Origin: Clostridia bacterium
GTDB lineage: Bacteria; Bacillota_A; Clostridia; Christensenellales; Aristaeellaceae
Length of the DNA stretch: 13,001 nt
NCBI GenBank assembly: GCA_025997215.1
Contig: BNUH01000082.1
Span: 1 to 13,001, forward strand
Reading direction: 5' to 3'
Below, piece after piece: positions 1 to 6,701 of the stretch (the first letter of the stretch is position 1; each line of letters opens with the position of its first letter). The translations under genes and the position numbers were made by a program. The notes below the pieces were generated by a model that had not been told where the DNA came from, ran no database searches, and saw only the letters and a list, made by a program, of their open reading frames with translations.

Positions 1-665
1 TATGGGATGCCGTTAATAGAAGATTATCGGCGAAGAAGCGATGGGGAAATACTACTTTTAATCCGTATGTAGGGATGATAATATGCGGTACATGCGGCCG
101 AAAACATACAATGCGAAGCGCAAGAAGTGGATCATATGTATGCAATGGTTATAAGCGTGGTAATATTCCATGTACGGCACATACTGTAAGCAAAACTGAT
201 TTGGATAGGAAAGTACTCGAAGAGATTAATAAATGGATAGCAAAGAACGCGAATATCGACCAACTATTCAAAGATTTATCCCCAATCTATCAAAACAACG
301 AAATAACAAAAGACGAGATACAAGCAAAGATAGCCGCGAGCAAGAAAAGATTAAAAAAATACGTGGATATGAACCTTGACGAGAGAATAACTGATGATGA
401 ATTTAACGAATACAGCAAACCAATAAGAGCGGAGATAGCCAGTTTTGAAGATCAGGCGAAGAGGATTGAGGACAGTGGCAGATTAATGGTAGAATGGCAC
501 TATAAGATAGGAAAGTTACAAAGATCGATAGCGAAGTACACCGAACCGCAGACCGAAGTAACACCGGAGTTGTTAAGTCTAGTAGATCATATAGTGGTAT
601 ACGAGCGTGAGAAGCCGAAAAGCTGCAAAAGCAAACCGCGCATCGAGGTATTTCCTGCATTATAG
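1..665 (+). CDS. Large serine recombinase, C-terminal part (5' end outside window)
   Basis: The frame is open from base 3, so the gene starts upstream of the window; the ATG at 75 is internal. About 220 residues are visible. They begin with the WDAV...NPYVG segment that usually precedes the recombinase zinc ribbon. The ribbon itself is Cys-x2-Cys-x15-Cys-x9-Cys, with Cys codons at 84, 93, 141 and 171. A long charged segment follows (about nt 280-500), rich in Lys, Glu and Arg, matching the coiled coil of large serine recombinases. The N-terminal resolvase domain with the catalytic serine is not visible. Known role of the family: site-specific integration and excision of phages, ICEs and transposons, with the ribbon and coiled coil guiding att-site choice. 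The stop codon touches a strong terminator. Whether the enzyme is intact cannot be judged from this fragment. Confidence 0.9.
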   Translation, partial: WDAVNRRLSAKKRWGNTTFNPYVGMIICGTCGRKHTMRSARSGSYVCNGYKRGNIPCTAHTVSKTDLDRKVLEEINKWIAKNANIDQLFKDLSPIYQNNEITKDEIQAKIAASKKRLKKYVDMNLDERITDDEFNEYSKPIRAEIASFEDQAKRIEDSGRLMVEWHYKIGKLQRSIAKYTEPQTEVTPELLSLVDHIVVYEREKPKSCKSKPRIEVFPAL

Positions 666-690
666 CCGCCGCAAGGCGGCTTTTTTGTTT
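665..690 (+). terminator. Rho-independent terminator of the recombinase gene
   Basis: A perfect 6-bp GC stem, GCCGCC (665-670) and GGCGGC (675-680), encloses a GCAA tetraloop and is followed directly by TTTTTTG from 681. The first stem base is the last base of the TAG stop codon. This is a textbook intrinsic terminator and separates the recombinase from the polysaccharide genes. Confidence 0.93.
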
Positions 691-931
691 TTCAGGGTGA
701 GAGGTTGGAAATGCCCTTAATAACTCTATACACCGCCCTACACATGGGTATAAACGCTATACACACGCTCTTTTTTGCAATTTTACCATTTCAATCCTTC
801 ATATTTTAGCTCCTTTATCGATTTTGCTCGATTTTCTCCCTTTTACCGCCTCAGTCATCACTTTCTAGCCAATTAAGCCCCGAAATAGGCTAGAAAGTGA
901 TGAGGCTGTACAAGAAAACCCAGCAATCTAG
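691..931. other. Non-coding junction between mobile element and glycosyltransferase remnant
   Basis: I see no credible gene here on either strand. The stretch is AT-rich with pyrimidine tracts. It holds two near-identical short motifs, CTATACACCGC near 726 and CTATACACACG near 760, two close copies of TCGATTTT around 820-835, and the long inverted repeat described separately. Large serine recombinases usually sit at one end of their element, so an attachment site may lie here (inference). No core sequence can be named without the other end of the element. Confidence 0.5.
856..902. repeat. 15-bp perfect inverted repeat with 17-nt loop
   Basis: CATCACTTTCTAGCC (856-870) is the exact reverse complement of GGCTAGAAAGTGATG (888-902), and one further T-A pair (855/903) extends the stem. 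Beyond that, GCC (848-850) can pair with GGC (904-906) if four bases, TCAG, bulge on the left arm. No T-run follows on either strand, so it is not a standard terminator. It lies about 30 bases before the glycosyltransferase remnant. It could be an element end, a protein-binding site or a structured RNA. Confidence 0.8.
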
Positions 932-1609
932 CCATTTTTTCACCCTCAAAACAACGCAGTAATAAAAGCTTCACTACAGAGAGACTATGAGTATTCTACT
1001 GATTTATCAGTTCATGAAAGCATTGATAATAAATGTTATAATATAATATTTGCAGGAGGAGGGATGGAAATAAAAGGAATACAGGATGTGTTGAACACCG
1101 CTGTCATCATTATGGAAAAAGGTATAAAAAGCATCCGTTTCTATATCGCGGGTTGGAACGCTGAATCTATTATGTCATTTGTTAAGAGTCATGGCTTAGA
1201 AGAACTCATCACCATCGTCGGTCTGCTTGAATAAAACCGTTTCCGAGCAATGCAAAACAGCATGGATTTATTCCTTGTATGTTCAAGATCGGAAGCTTTT
1301 GGCCGTGTTACCGCCCAAGCCATGCTCTGTGGAACGCCTGTTATTGGCGCAAGGAGTGGTGCGACGCCAGAGATCATCGAGGAAAACAAAATGGGGCTCC
1401 TGTATACACCAGGTGACGCTAGAGATCTTGCGAAGAAAATTCTCTACGCAAAAGCACATCCGGACACCATGAAGGCGTACGCTGATGCAGCAAAATTTAA
1501 AGCCGAGCGCGAATATACCACGGAACCAATGGCACTACGCATATGGTCGGTCTACCAGGAGGTAATGAACTCTTCCCGACATGGTTGGCAAACGATCAAG
1601 GAGGCATGA
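932..1609 (+). pseudogene. GT4-family glycosyltransferase remnant (N-terminus lost, in-frame stop)
   Basis: One frame, open from 932 after a TAG at 929-931, reads like the second half of a GT4 (GT-B fold) glycosyltransferase. It starts near NNAV (about 950), then IIFAGGG and KGIQDVLNTA (1046-1108), FYIAGWN, and after a stop LFLVCSRSEAFGRV, CGTPVIGA, GATPEII and GLLYTPGDA (about 1262-1425). Both parts are in the same frame, separated only by TAA at 1232-1234, so the lesion is a nonsense change and not a frameshift. The roughly 200-residue N-terminal acceptor domain is absent. The donor-site EX7E motif reads EAFGRVTAQ, with Gln in place of the second Glu. GT4 enzymes add sugars to lipid-linked glycans in the cytoplasm, which fits the locus. 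Loss of the N-terminus, the stop and the E-to-Q change together indicate a dead gene. Confidence 0.85.
1250..1609 (+). CDS. Residual 119-residue ORF: C-terminal GT4 fragment of the pseudogene
   Basis: After the TAA at 1232 the frame can restart at ATG 1250 and give 119 residues covering the last part of a GT4 donor domain: the SRSEAFGRV region, the GTPVIG and GATPEII loops and the C-terminal helix. No good ribosome binding site precedes 1250, and the fragment lacks the acceptor domain, so independent activity is unlikely. An automatic annotation could still list it as a short glycosyltransferase. Its 3' end carries an AAGGAGG motif (1598-1604) that would serve the next small ORF. Confidence 0.4.
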   Translation: MQNSMDLFLVCSRSEAFGRVTAQAMLCGTPVIGARSGATPEIIEENKMGLLYTPGDARDLAKKILYAKAHPDTMKAYADAAKFKAEREYTTEPMALRIWSVYQEVMNSSRHGWQTIKEA

Positions 1610-1615
1610 ACAAGG

Positions 1616-1720
1616 ATGGATGCCCTTGCCGCCCACAAACGTATACTCTTGCTGGAAGCGTTGAAGGGATTTCTTATGGTGCTGGAAGCGTATCCTATAC
1701 CGACTACTGCATATGGGTAA
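1616..1720 (+). CDS. Small ORF, 34 residues, unknown
   Basis: ATG at 1616 lies 11 bases after AAGGAGG (1598-1604), a strong ribosome binding site just inside the glycosyltransferase remnant. The product starts MDALAAHKRILLLEAL and ends PIPTTAYG. It looks like one amphipathic or weakly hydrophobic helix rich in Leu and Ala. Its stop overlaps the next ORF's start in ATGGGTAA (1713-1720), so either the two are translationally coupled or a +1/-1 shift has split one protein of about 80 residues. I do not recognise the sequence. The ribosome binding site and coupling are the only support. Confidence 0.4.
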   Translation: MDALAAHKRILLLEALKGFLMVLEAYPIPTTAYG

Positions 1721-1865
1721 CAGTATGCCGAAAGTTATTCCCTTGGTTCTTACACTTTTTACTTGCTATTTGATGGCTTTCATCTGGGAGTGGATTAAGC
1801 CTTTTTTGGGTTTAGCGGTTAATGCAGTGTTTGGGCAACTTCGTGAGAGGAAACATAGCTCATGA
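1713..1865 (+). CDS. Small membrane ORF, 50 residues, coupled to the next gene
   Basis: ATG at 1713 (or the in-frame ATG at 1725) gives a short protein with one clear hydrophobic stretch from VIPLVL to AFIWEWI, then a basic tail ending LRERKHSS. This predicts one membrane span with a positive end. The stop TGA overlaps the next start in ATGA (1862-1865), the usual sign of translational coupling inside an operon. It may be a genuine small subunit or leader of the membrane glycosyltransferase that follows, or the second half of a frameshifted ORF starting at 1616. I recognise no family. Confidence 0.45.
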   Translation: MGNSMPKVIPLVLTLFTCYLMAFIWEWIKPFLGLAVNAVFGQLRERKHSS

Positions 1866-3349
1866 TAGCCGTTTTCCGAAAGCCATTTCTGAATAAACGT
1901 GATTACGCACCATTGGGCATCACGTTGTATATATTCGTGTTTCTCGTTTTTTCGTCTGGCATGTCATTCTTGTACCGCTTCATGGGTGCGCATCAAACAA
2001 TTTTCACGGTAGGCCGTGCTTGGATGCATGGAATTGTGCCTTATAGAGATCTAGTCGAACAAAAGGGACCATATATTTATCTTCTGTACGGTTTAGGCGC
2101 TTTGCTGAGCGAGACCTCATATCACGGCGTCTTTGTCGTGGAAGCTATATCGGCGACGATGCTTTGGTATTGGGTATACAAAACCCAGCGATTATTCATA
2201 GGTAAGGATACCGCGCTGTTTTGCGTACCATTATGTGCATATGCCTTTTATACATCACCAGCATATATTGCAGGTTCTGCCGAGGAACTGCTGCTACCAT
2301 GCCTAGGTTTTACATTATATAGCTTATGCAAACTATTCGATGAGCCTACTATATATGCTAGTGGGAAAGAGTGGCTTGTGAATGGTGTCTTGGCTAGCAT
2401 CTTGTTCTGGTCAAAGTTTAACCTTTGCGGTTTCTATATTGCGTACGCTGCGACCGTCGCCTTCCTACAATGGAAAGCCAAAGGGCTCCGTGGTGCTGTG
2501 GTGTGTCTAGGGATATTTGCCGGTGGATGTATACTGGCTTCGATTCCGGTGATTCTGTATTTCGGTTGCAACCATGCCTTCTCAGATCTATGGAATATTT
2601 ATATCATAATGAATTTGACGTATTATCCTTATATTGGTAATATAAATTCTAGGATCGTTCACTTATTTACGTTGATCGTCCATAGGTGGATGTATTTCCG
2701 CCCTATTTTTATAGGTTCCGTCGCGTGCTTGATTGGCCTGCTATTGAGCGTTCGGGAGTGGCGTTTCCATTTTCCAGTGATTCTGCTATTTATGGGTTTT
2801 GGTTATATCGGTATCTACTGGGGCGGGTTGGATTTTGACTACTACTATTTCCCATTCGCTTTGTTTATTCCGCTCAGTCTTGCGGTTTGGGTTCACGTGT
2901 TGCATCGTGTAACCCTTTACCTGAAAAAGAGAAAGGCGTTGCGAGTAGTTCCAGCTGTCTCCAACCATATCAAACGTTTCGCATGCATCCTGTGTGCGGG
3001 TGTGCTTCTGGTCAACGTATGGCAGCTGAATAAATGGGAAATACGCAACCAAGGCACCCCTTCCGCCGTAGAAACTGTTGGGCAGATTATCGCCGAGAAC
3101 AGTAGCGAAACCCTGTTAAATTACGGCTCACTTGATATAGGAGTGTATATGACCTCAGGTATCTTGCCTTCTGAGAAATACTTCTGTCGGCTCAACCTGT
3201 ATAGCACGGAAATGAATCGGGAGCAGGATCGATATATTGTAGAGGGTACCGTGGAGTATGTTGTGGCACCTGTGAATATTCCGCTACCGGTGAATACACA
3301 TTATACCCTACAGTCGGTCGTTGGTGATATTGCATTGTATAGAAAATAG
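1862..3349 (+). CDS. Integral membrane GT-C glycosyltransferase, PMT/GT39-like
   Basis: This 495-residue protein has about ten or more hydrophobic segments, the first at about residues 19-40. After that comes a short loop with GRAWMHG and VPYRDLVEQKGP (about 51-70). The pattern 'G..pY.Dl...KGP' is typical of bacterial glycosyltransferases related to the dolichyl-phosphate-mannose:protein mannosyltransferase (PMT_2) family. D63 and E66 are the likely acidic motif on the outer loop. The last 110 residues after the final span (about 380-395) form a soluble extracytoplasmic domain. Such enzymes use polyprenyl-phosphate sugars to glycosylate lipids, polymers or proteins outside the membrane. Donor and acceptor cannot be read from sequence. 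The start at 1862 is supported by GAGAGG (1845-1850) and the ATGA overlap with the preceding small ORF. A related type of protein follows at 3421. Confidence 0.82.
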   Translation: MIAVFRKPFLNKRDYAPLGITLYIFVFLVFSSGMSFLYRFMGAHQTIFTVGRAWMHGIVPYRDLVEQKGPYIYLLYGLGALLSETSYHGVFVVEAISATMLWYWVYKTQRLFIGKDTALFCVPLCAYAFYTSPAYIAGSAEELLLPCLGFTLYSLCKLFDEPTIYASGKEWLVNGVLASILFWSKFNLCGFYIAYAATVAFLQWKAKGLRGAVVCLGIFAGGCILASIPVILYFGCNHAFSDLWNIYIIMNLTYYPYIGNINSRIVHLFTLIVHRWMYFRPIFIGSVACLIGLLLSVREWRFHFPVILLFMGFGYIGIYWGGLDFDYYYFPFALFIPLSLAVWVHVLHRVTLYLKKRKALRVVPAVSNHIKRFACILCAGVLLVNVWQLNKWEIRNQGTPSAVETVGQIIAENSSETLLNYGSLDIGVYMTSGILPSEKYFCRLNLYSTEMNREQDRYIVEGTVEYVVAPVNIPLPVNTHYTLQSVVGDIALYRK

Positions 3350-3420
3350 ATATAAAAAATATTATTTTACTGCATAATTATATGGATATAATTAGTTTAT
3401 GAGATAGAGGGCAATGTATA
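3350..3420 (+). promoter_or_regulatory. AT-rich spacer with possible -10 box and ribosome binding site
   Basis: The 71-base gap breaks the tight packing of the preceding genes. TATAAT at 3387-3392 is a perfect -10 hexamer, but no good -35 lies 16-18 bases upstream (TTTTAC at 3365-3370 is poor). AGAGGG at 3406-3411 is the ribosome binding site for the next gene, 9 bases before its ATG. No terminator hairpin is visible, so readthrough from upstream is also possible. Confidence 0.35.
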
Positions 3421-5235
3421 ATGAGTTTTGTAGATAGCATAAAACCGAAATCCGAAAGATACAGAAATAGACTGATCGCGGTTGTATTCGTTTTGATTTA
3501 CATTGGAGGATTGTTGATAACTGGAGACTATGGTGAATACTATGACGCAGCTCTTGAAACGGACATATTATTTTCAAACGCCATTTACGCTGCCGAGACG
3601 TTGCTCCCTGCTTCATATGTGAAGAGGGCAATGCCGACATTATCGCTACCGATTAATAGCCGAATTGACACAAGTATCGAACGTGATCACGGGCAGGCTG
3701 TTTACTATCCCACACTTCCGATTATTTATTTGCTCCAAAAATCTGGCGTGTTTTCAAGCAGCAGAAACGTATGGTATTCATATTATAGGGTAAGGCATTA
3801 TTACAATTTCACAATATGCTATTTATCCGCAATATGCTTGTTTTTTCTTGTAAAACAGCTATTCAAGAGAAGATTGTATGCGATTTGTGGGTTTATTCTA
3901 TTTTTAACATCACCTAGGTTTTTCGGTGAGTGGTTTCTAAATAACAAGGATTTGATCGCTTTAGCGGCAGTGATTGGCACGGTGTGGGCTGTCTATAGGT
4001 TTACACAGAAGGAGACCATCGGCTCAATCGTACTTGCCGGATTTATATCGGCGTTAGCGGTAAATACGCGAATAAGTACAGGATTATTCCTTCCGCTTGC
4101 GCTGGTCTATTACGTAGTAGTAAAGGTAAAGTCTAATAAGCTGAATGGATATGTATACAGAAATATCGTACTCGCCCTAATATTGTTCTGTTCATTCTAT
4201 TATCTAGTCACACCCGCTATGTGGAAACATCCAATTGACTTTCTAAAATACTCGTTCAGCGAAGCGGCTGACTTTTCAAGGTACTTTGGGCTGGTGGCCT
4301 ACTTTGGAAAGCTATATACACATATCGAGAATCCGCTTCCATGGCATTATATTCCTGTCATGGTTGCGATGTCCTTACCAGAAATGATCCTCTTGTTGTT
4401 CGGAATTGGGCTAGTTGCGTTAATTGCAAAAATTGTTAAAAGAACAATCAAGCTCGATCCGAGTGACGGATATGTTCTTGTCGTAGCTTTGTTTTCATTA
4501 TTTTCATTGACGCTGCCAATTTTGCTAAAGAGCAATATATATAATACATGGAGACATTTATATTATGCCTATTCGGGTATCTTTTTGCTGGTATTATTTG
4601 GATTACGCTTTATCTGGGAGAGAAGAAAGTTAACCAGAGTGATAGGTGTGATATTGGCTTTCGTGCACCTTGCAACTATTGTACCATGGATGGTCGAAAA
4701 TCATCCGTATCAGTATGAATACTACAATACTTTGGCGGGAAACAATATAGCCGATAGATTCGATTTTGATATGTCTGATGTTCCTCAACCAAACTTAATA
4801 AAAAAAGTAGTACAAGCAGAATCCGAAGGTCAACTATACTTTGTGAGTTACGGACCTCTATCCTTAGGAGCTATGTACTATGATTTTTTGCTAACAGATC
4901 AAGAGTATTCAAGAACGACACTTTTAAGTCTAAGCGATGATCCGTTGATCAACGGGCGATTGATAGCTACGTTGCCTTCCAAAACTAACTTACCTGATGA
5001 TAAGTTTTACTTATTGTATAACGCGACCAGAGGTATAAGGTTTAGATACTATAATAGCGCGTTATATGTTGATACCAGTGGAACACAGTGGTATGAACTA
5101 CCAATAGCATATGATATTACGGTCGACGGATCGTTAGTTCAATGTGCATACGAAATGACGCGAGAGCAGGTAGAATATATCTTTAGCACCAGAGCAGACA
5201 CAGTTGATGGTACGAATGTCACCCTGCGGCAATAA
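3421..5235 (+). CDS. Integral membrane GT-C glycosyltransferase, GT39/ArnT-like
   Basis: This 604-residue multi-span protein has its first span at about residues 18-34. Recognisable family marks are DHG (89-91) followed by YYP (95-97), SPRFFGE (164-170) with NNKD (174-177), the RHLYY segment before a late span, and HPYQYEYYN after the last span. The HPYQYEYYN element is typical of GT39-like enzymes. The spans are followed by a soluble C-terminal domain of about 150 residues. The predicted reaction is transfer of a sugar from a polyprenyl-phosphate donor on the outer face of the membrane; the acceptor is unknown. Base use differs from the genes downstream: more AT, with many AGA, ATA and TTA codons. 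This suggests the locus is a mosaic of separately acquired genes. Confidence 0.83.
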   Translation: MSFVDSIKPKSERYRNRLIAVVFVLIYIGGLLITGDYGEYYDAALETDILFSNAIYAAETLLPASYVKRAMPTLSLPINSRIDTSIERDHGQAVYYPTLPIIYLLQKSGVFSSSRNVWYSYYRVRHYYNFTICYLSAICLFFLVKQLFKRRLYAICGFILFLTSPRFFGEWFLNNKDLIALAAVIGTVWAVYRFTQKETIGSIVLAGFISALAVNTRISTGLFLPLALVYYVVVKVKSNKLNGYVYRNIVLALILFCSFYYLVTPAMWKHPIDFLKYSFSEAADFSRYFGLVAYFGKLYTHIENPLPWHYIPVMVAMSLPEMILLLFGIGLVALIAKIVKRTIKLDPSDGYVLVVALFSLFSLTLPILLKSNIYNTWRHLYYAYSGIFLLVLFGLRFIWERRKLTRVIGVILAFVHLATIVPWMVENHPYQYEYYNTLAGNNIADRFDFDMSDVPQPNLIKKVVQAESEGQLYFVSYGPLSLGAMYYDFLLTDQEYSRTTLLSLSDDPLINGRLIATLPSKTNLPDDKFYLLYNATRGIRFRYYNSALYVDTSGTQWYELPIAYDITVDGSLVQCAYEMTREQVEYIFSTRADTVDGTNVTLRQ

Positions 5236-5326
5236 TTATTTGACAATCTTATTCTGTAGAGAAAACATTTGATCTGTCTAACGCCCCTTTGTGGAAATAA
5301 TAATTGGAGGTTTATAAATCAATTCA
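5236..5326 (+). promoter_or_regulatory. Candidate promoter and leader of the chain-length/kinase operon
   Basis: TTGACA at 5240-5245 is a perfect -35 hexamer. The best -10 at 17 bases is AAACAT (5263-5268), which matches the consensus only at A2, A5 and T6, so the promoter is tentative. GGAGG at 5306-5310 is a strong ribosome binding site but lies 16 bases before the ATG at 5327. There is no terminator hairpin after the preceding gene. The gap marks the likely start of a transcript covering the next four genes. Confidence 0.38.
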
Positions 5327-6685
5327 ATGAAAACAATCACGATAACTGATATCCTGATTATAGTCCGCCGTTATCTGATCTTGTTAATCCTCGCACCGCT
5401 CCTCGCGGCGGGGGGTACTTACCTATACCTCAACCACAACTATTCAGTTGTAGAAACCTATACTTCCTCCGCAACCCTCTACATCCTGTTCCTCAAGGGT
5501 AACTCTTCAACAGATGTCCAATACGATACTTCCTCCGCCCAATACTTCGCCAGTGACTTCCGCGAACTCCTCACTCATTCCACTGTCATAGAAGAAACCA
5601 GAACCCTCCTCGGATACGATCGCATAAACGAATCCATCACAGTAAACGCCATCTCCGGTACTCGCCTGTTTCAAGTTGTCGTAACAGGTGCAAATCCTCA
5701 ACGCTGCATGGATATAGCCAACACAACAAGTGAACTATTCCGCCAGTTCATCATGGATACTCTCATGATAGATGGTGTCACTATTACCCAGAAAGCAGCG
5801 CTTCCTTCCATACCCAACCAGACACCTAAAATGGATTTGCATCAAGTCGGCGTCGCTGCGTTAGCTGCTTTTGCATTTGTTTTTGGTATTGGACTAGCGA
5901 TCGAAATGTTCAATACAAAACTAAAAACTGAAAACCAAATCGAGGAAACGCTCAAACAACCCGCTCTCGGCAGTATTTGGGACTATCGAACTGCATTAAA
6001 ATCCTACCTCAATCAGAAAAATGATCTAAAAACAACCCTTTATCAATCCGTCCCGGAAAGCACCAAGGAAAGCGTCAAAGCTGCCGCGCTCAACATCCGA
6101 TTCGCCGCTGTCGGCAAGTCCATGCGCAGCATTGCGCTCACAAGCCCTATGTCTGGCGACGGAAAAAGCTCTCTATCACTTTTGCTCGCGGGTGTATATG
6201 CCGAGGAAGGGAAAACAGTTCTCCTAATCGATGCCGACTTCCGCAATCCTACCTTGAGCCGATTGCTAAAGAAAAAAGGCACGCACGACCTGCTGGATCA
6301 CCTCGTCGGTAGAGCCACGTTGCAAGATACTATACAACCTACACATATGCGCGATGTATTCTTTATCGATAGCCACCACAACAGCTCGCTCTTGTCCCGC
6401 ATAATACAATCGGAGGAGTTCGATCACTTCCTGTTATCGATGCAGGAAAGCTACGACCTCATTATATTCGATACCCCACCGCTTGGTCTGTTCATCGACG
6501 CAGCGGTCATCGCGTCGAAAGTAGACGGTATGGTAGTTGTGGTGCCAACTGAGAAAGTGGAGCCGCAGCGAGTAAAAGCTATCATCGACCAATTAAGCAA
6601 GAGCAGCGCGCACGTGCTCGGCATTTTACTTAATTTCGTTCCCTTCAAAAAAAGTAAAGACAGTTACTACTACTATCGAAACTAA
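5327..6685 (+). CDS. Wzz chain-length regulator fused to BY-type tyrosine kinase (Wzc-like)
   Basis: The 452 residues carry an N-terminal Wzz-type part: span 1 at about 15-34, an outer domain, a Pro-containing segment PSIPNQTPK, and span 2 at about 174-195. A cytoplasmic BY-kinase follows, with Walker A SPMSGDGKSS (273-282, K280), Walker A' LLIDAD (299-304) and Walker B LIIFDTPP (378-385). The tail ends in a tyrosine cluster SYYYYRN, the usual autophosphorylation site. Such proteins control length and export of capsule or exopolysaccharide through cycles of phosphorylation. The one-chain form is the Wzc arrangement; most Firmicutes split it into CpsC and CpsD. No partner phosphatase is in the window. 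The start is uncertain: GGAGG lies 16 bases from ATG 5327 but only 7 from an in-frame ATC at 5318. The gene ends 16 bases before the next. Confidence 0.92.
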   Translation: MKTITITDILIIVRRYLILLILAPLLAAGGTYLYLNHNYSVVETYTSSATLYILFLKGNSSTDVQYDTSSAQYFASDFRELLTHSTVIEETRTLLGYDRINESITVNAISGTRLFQVVVTGANPQRCMDIANTTSELFRQFIMDTLMIDGVTITQKAALPSIPNQTPKMDLHQVGVAALAAFAFVFGIGLAIEMFNTKLKTENQIEETLKQPALGSIWDYRTALKSYLNQKNDLKTTLYQSVPESTKESVKAAALNIRFAAVGKSMRSIALTSPMSGDGKSSLSLLLAGVYAEEGKTVLLIDADFRNPTLSRLLKKKGTHDLLDHLVGRATLQDTIQPTHMRDVFFIDSHHNSSLLSRIIQSEEFDHFLLSMQESYDLIIFDTPPLGLFIDAAVIASKVDGMVVVVPTEKVEPQRVKAIIDQLSKSSAHVLGILLNFVPFKKSKDSYYYYRN

Positions 6686-6701
6686 TCCTGATTATAAGGG
6701 A

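Noticed and set aside
75..665. ATG 75 as the start of a 196-residue zinc-ribbon protein
   Set aside because: The same frame is open to the window edge and reads as recombinase sequence before 75, so 75 is internal.
856..902. Inverted repeat as a terminator
   Set aside because: There is no T-run after the stem on either strand and the loop is 17 bases long.
1037..1069. Doubled TATAAT and AGGAGGAGGG before ATG 1064 as a real promoter and start
   Set aside because: The purine run is the glycine-rich loop codons of the GT4 fold, it abuts the ATG, and the product stops after 56 codons. It is part of the pseudogene.
1227..1773. Two other plus-strand ORFs (1227-1472 and 1543-1773)
   Set aside because: They overlap the glycosyltransferase remnant or the coupled small ORFs in another frame and have no family resemblance or matched ribosome binding site.
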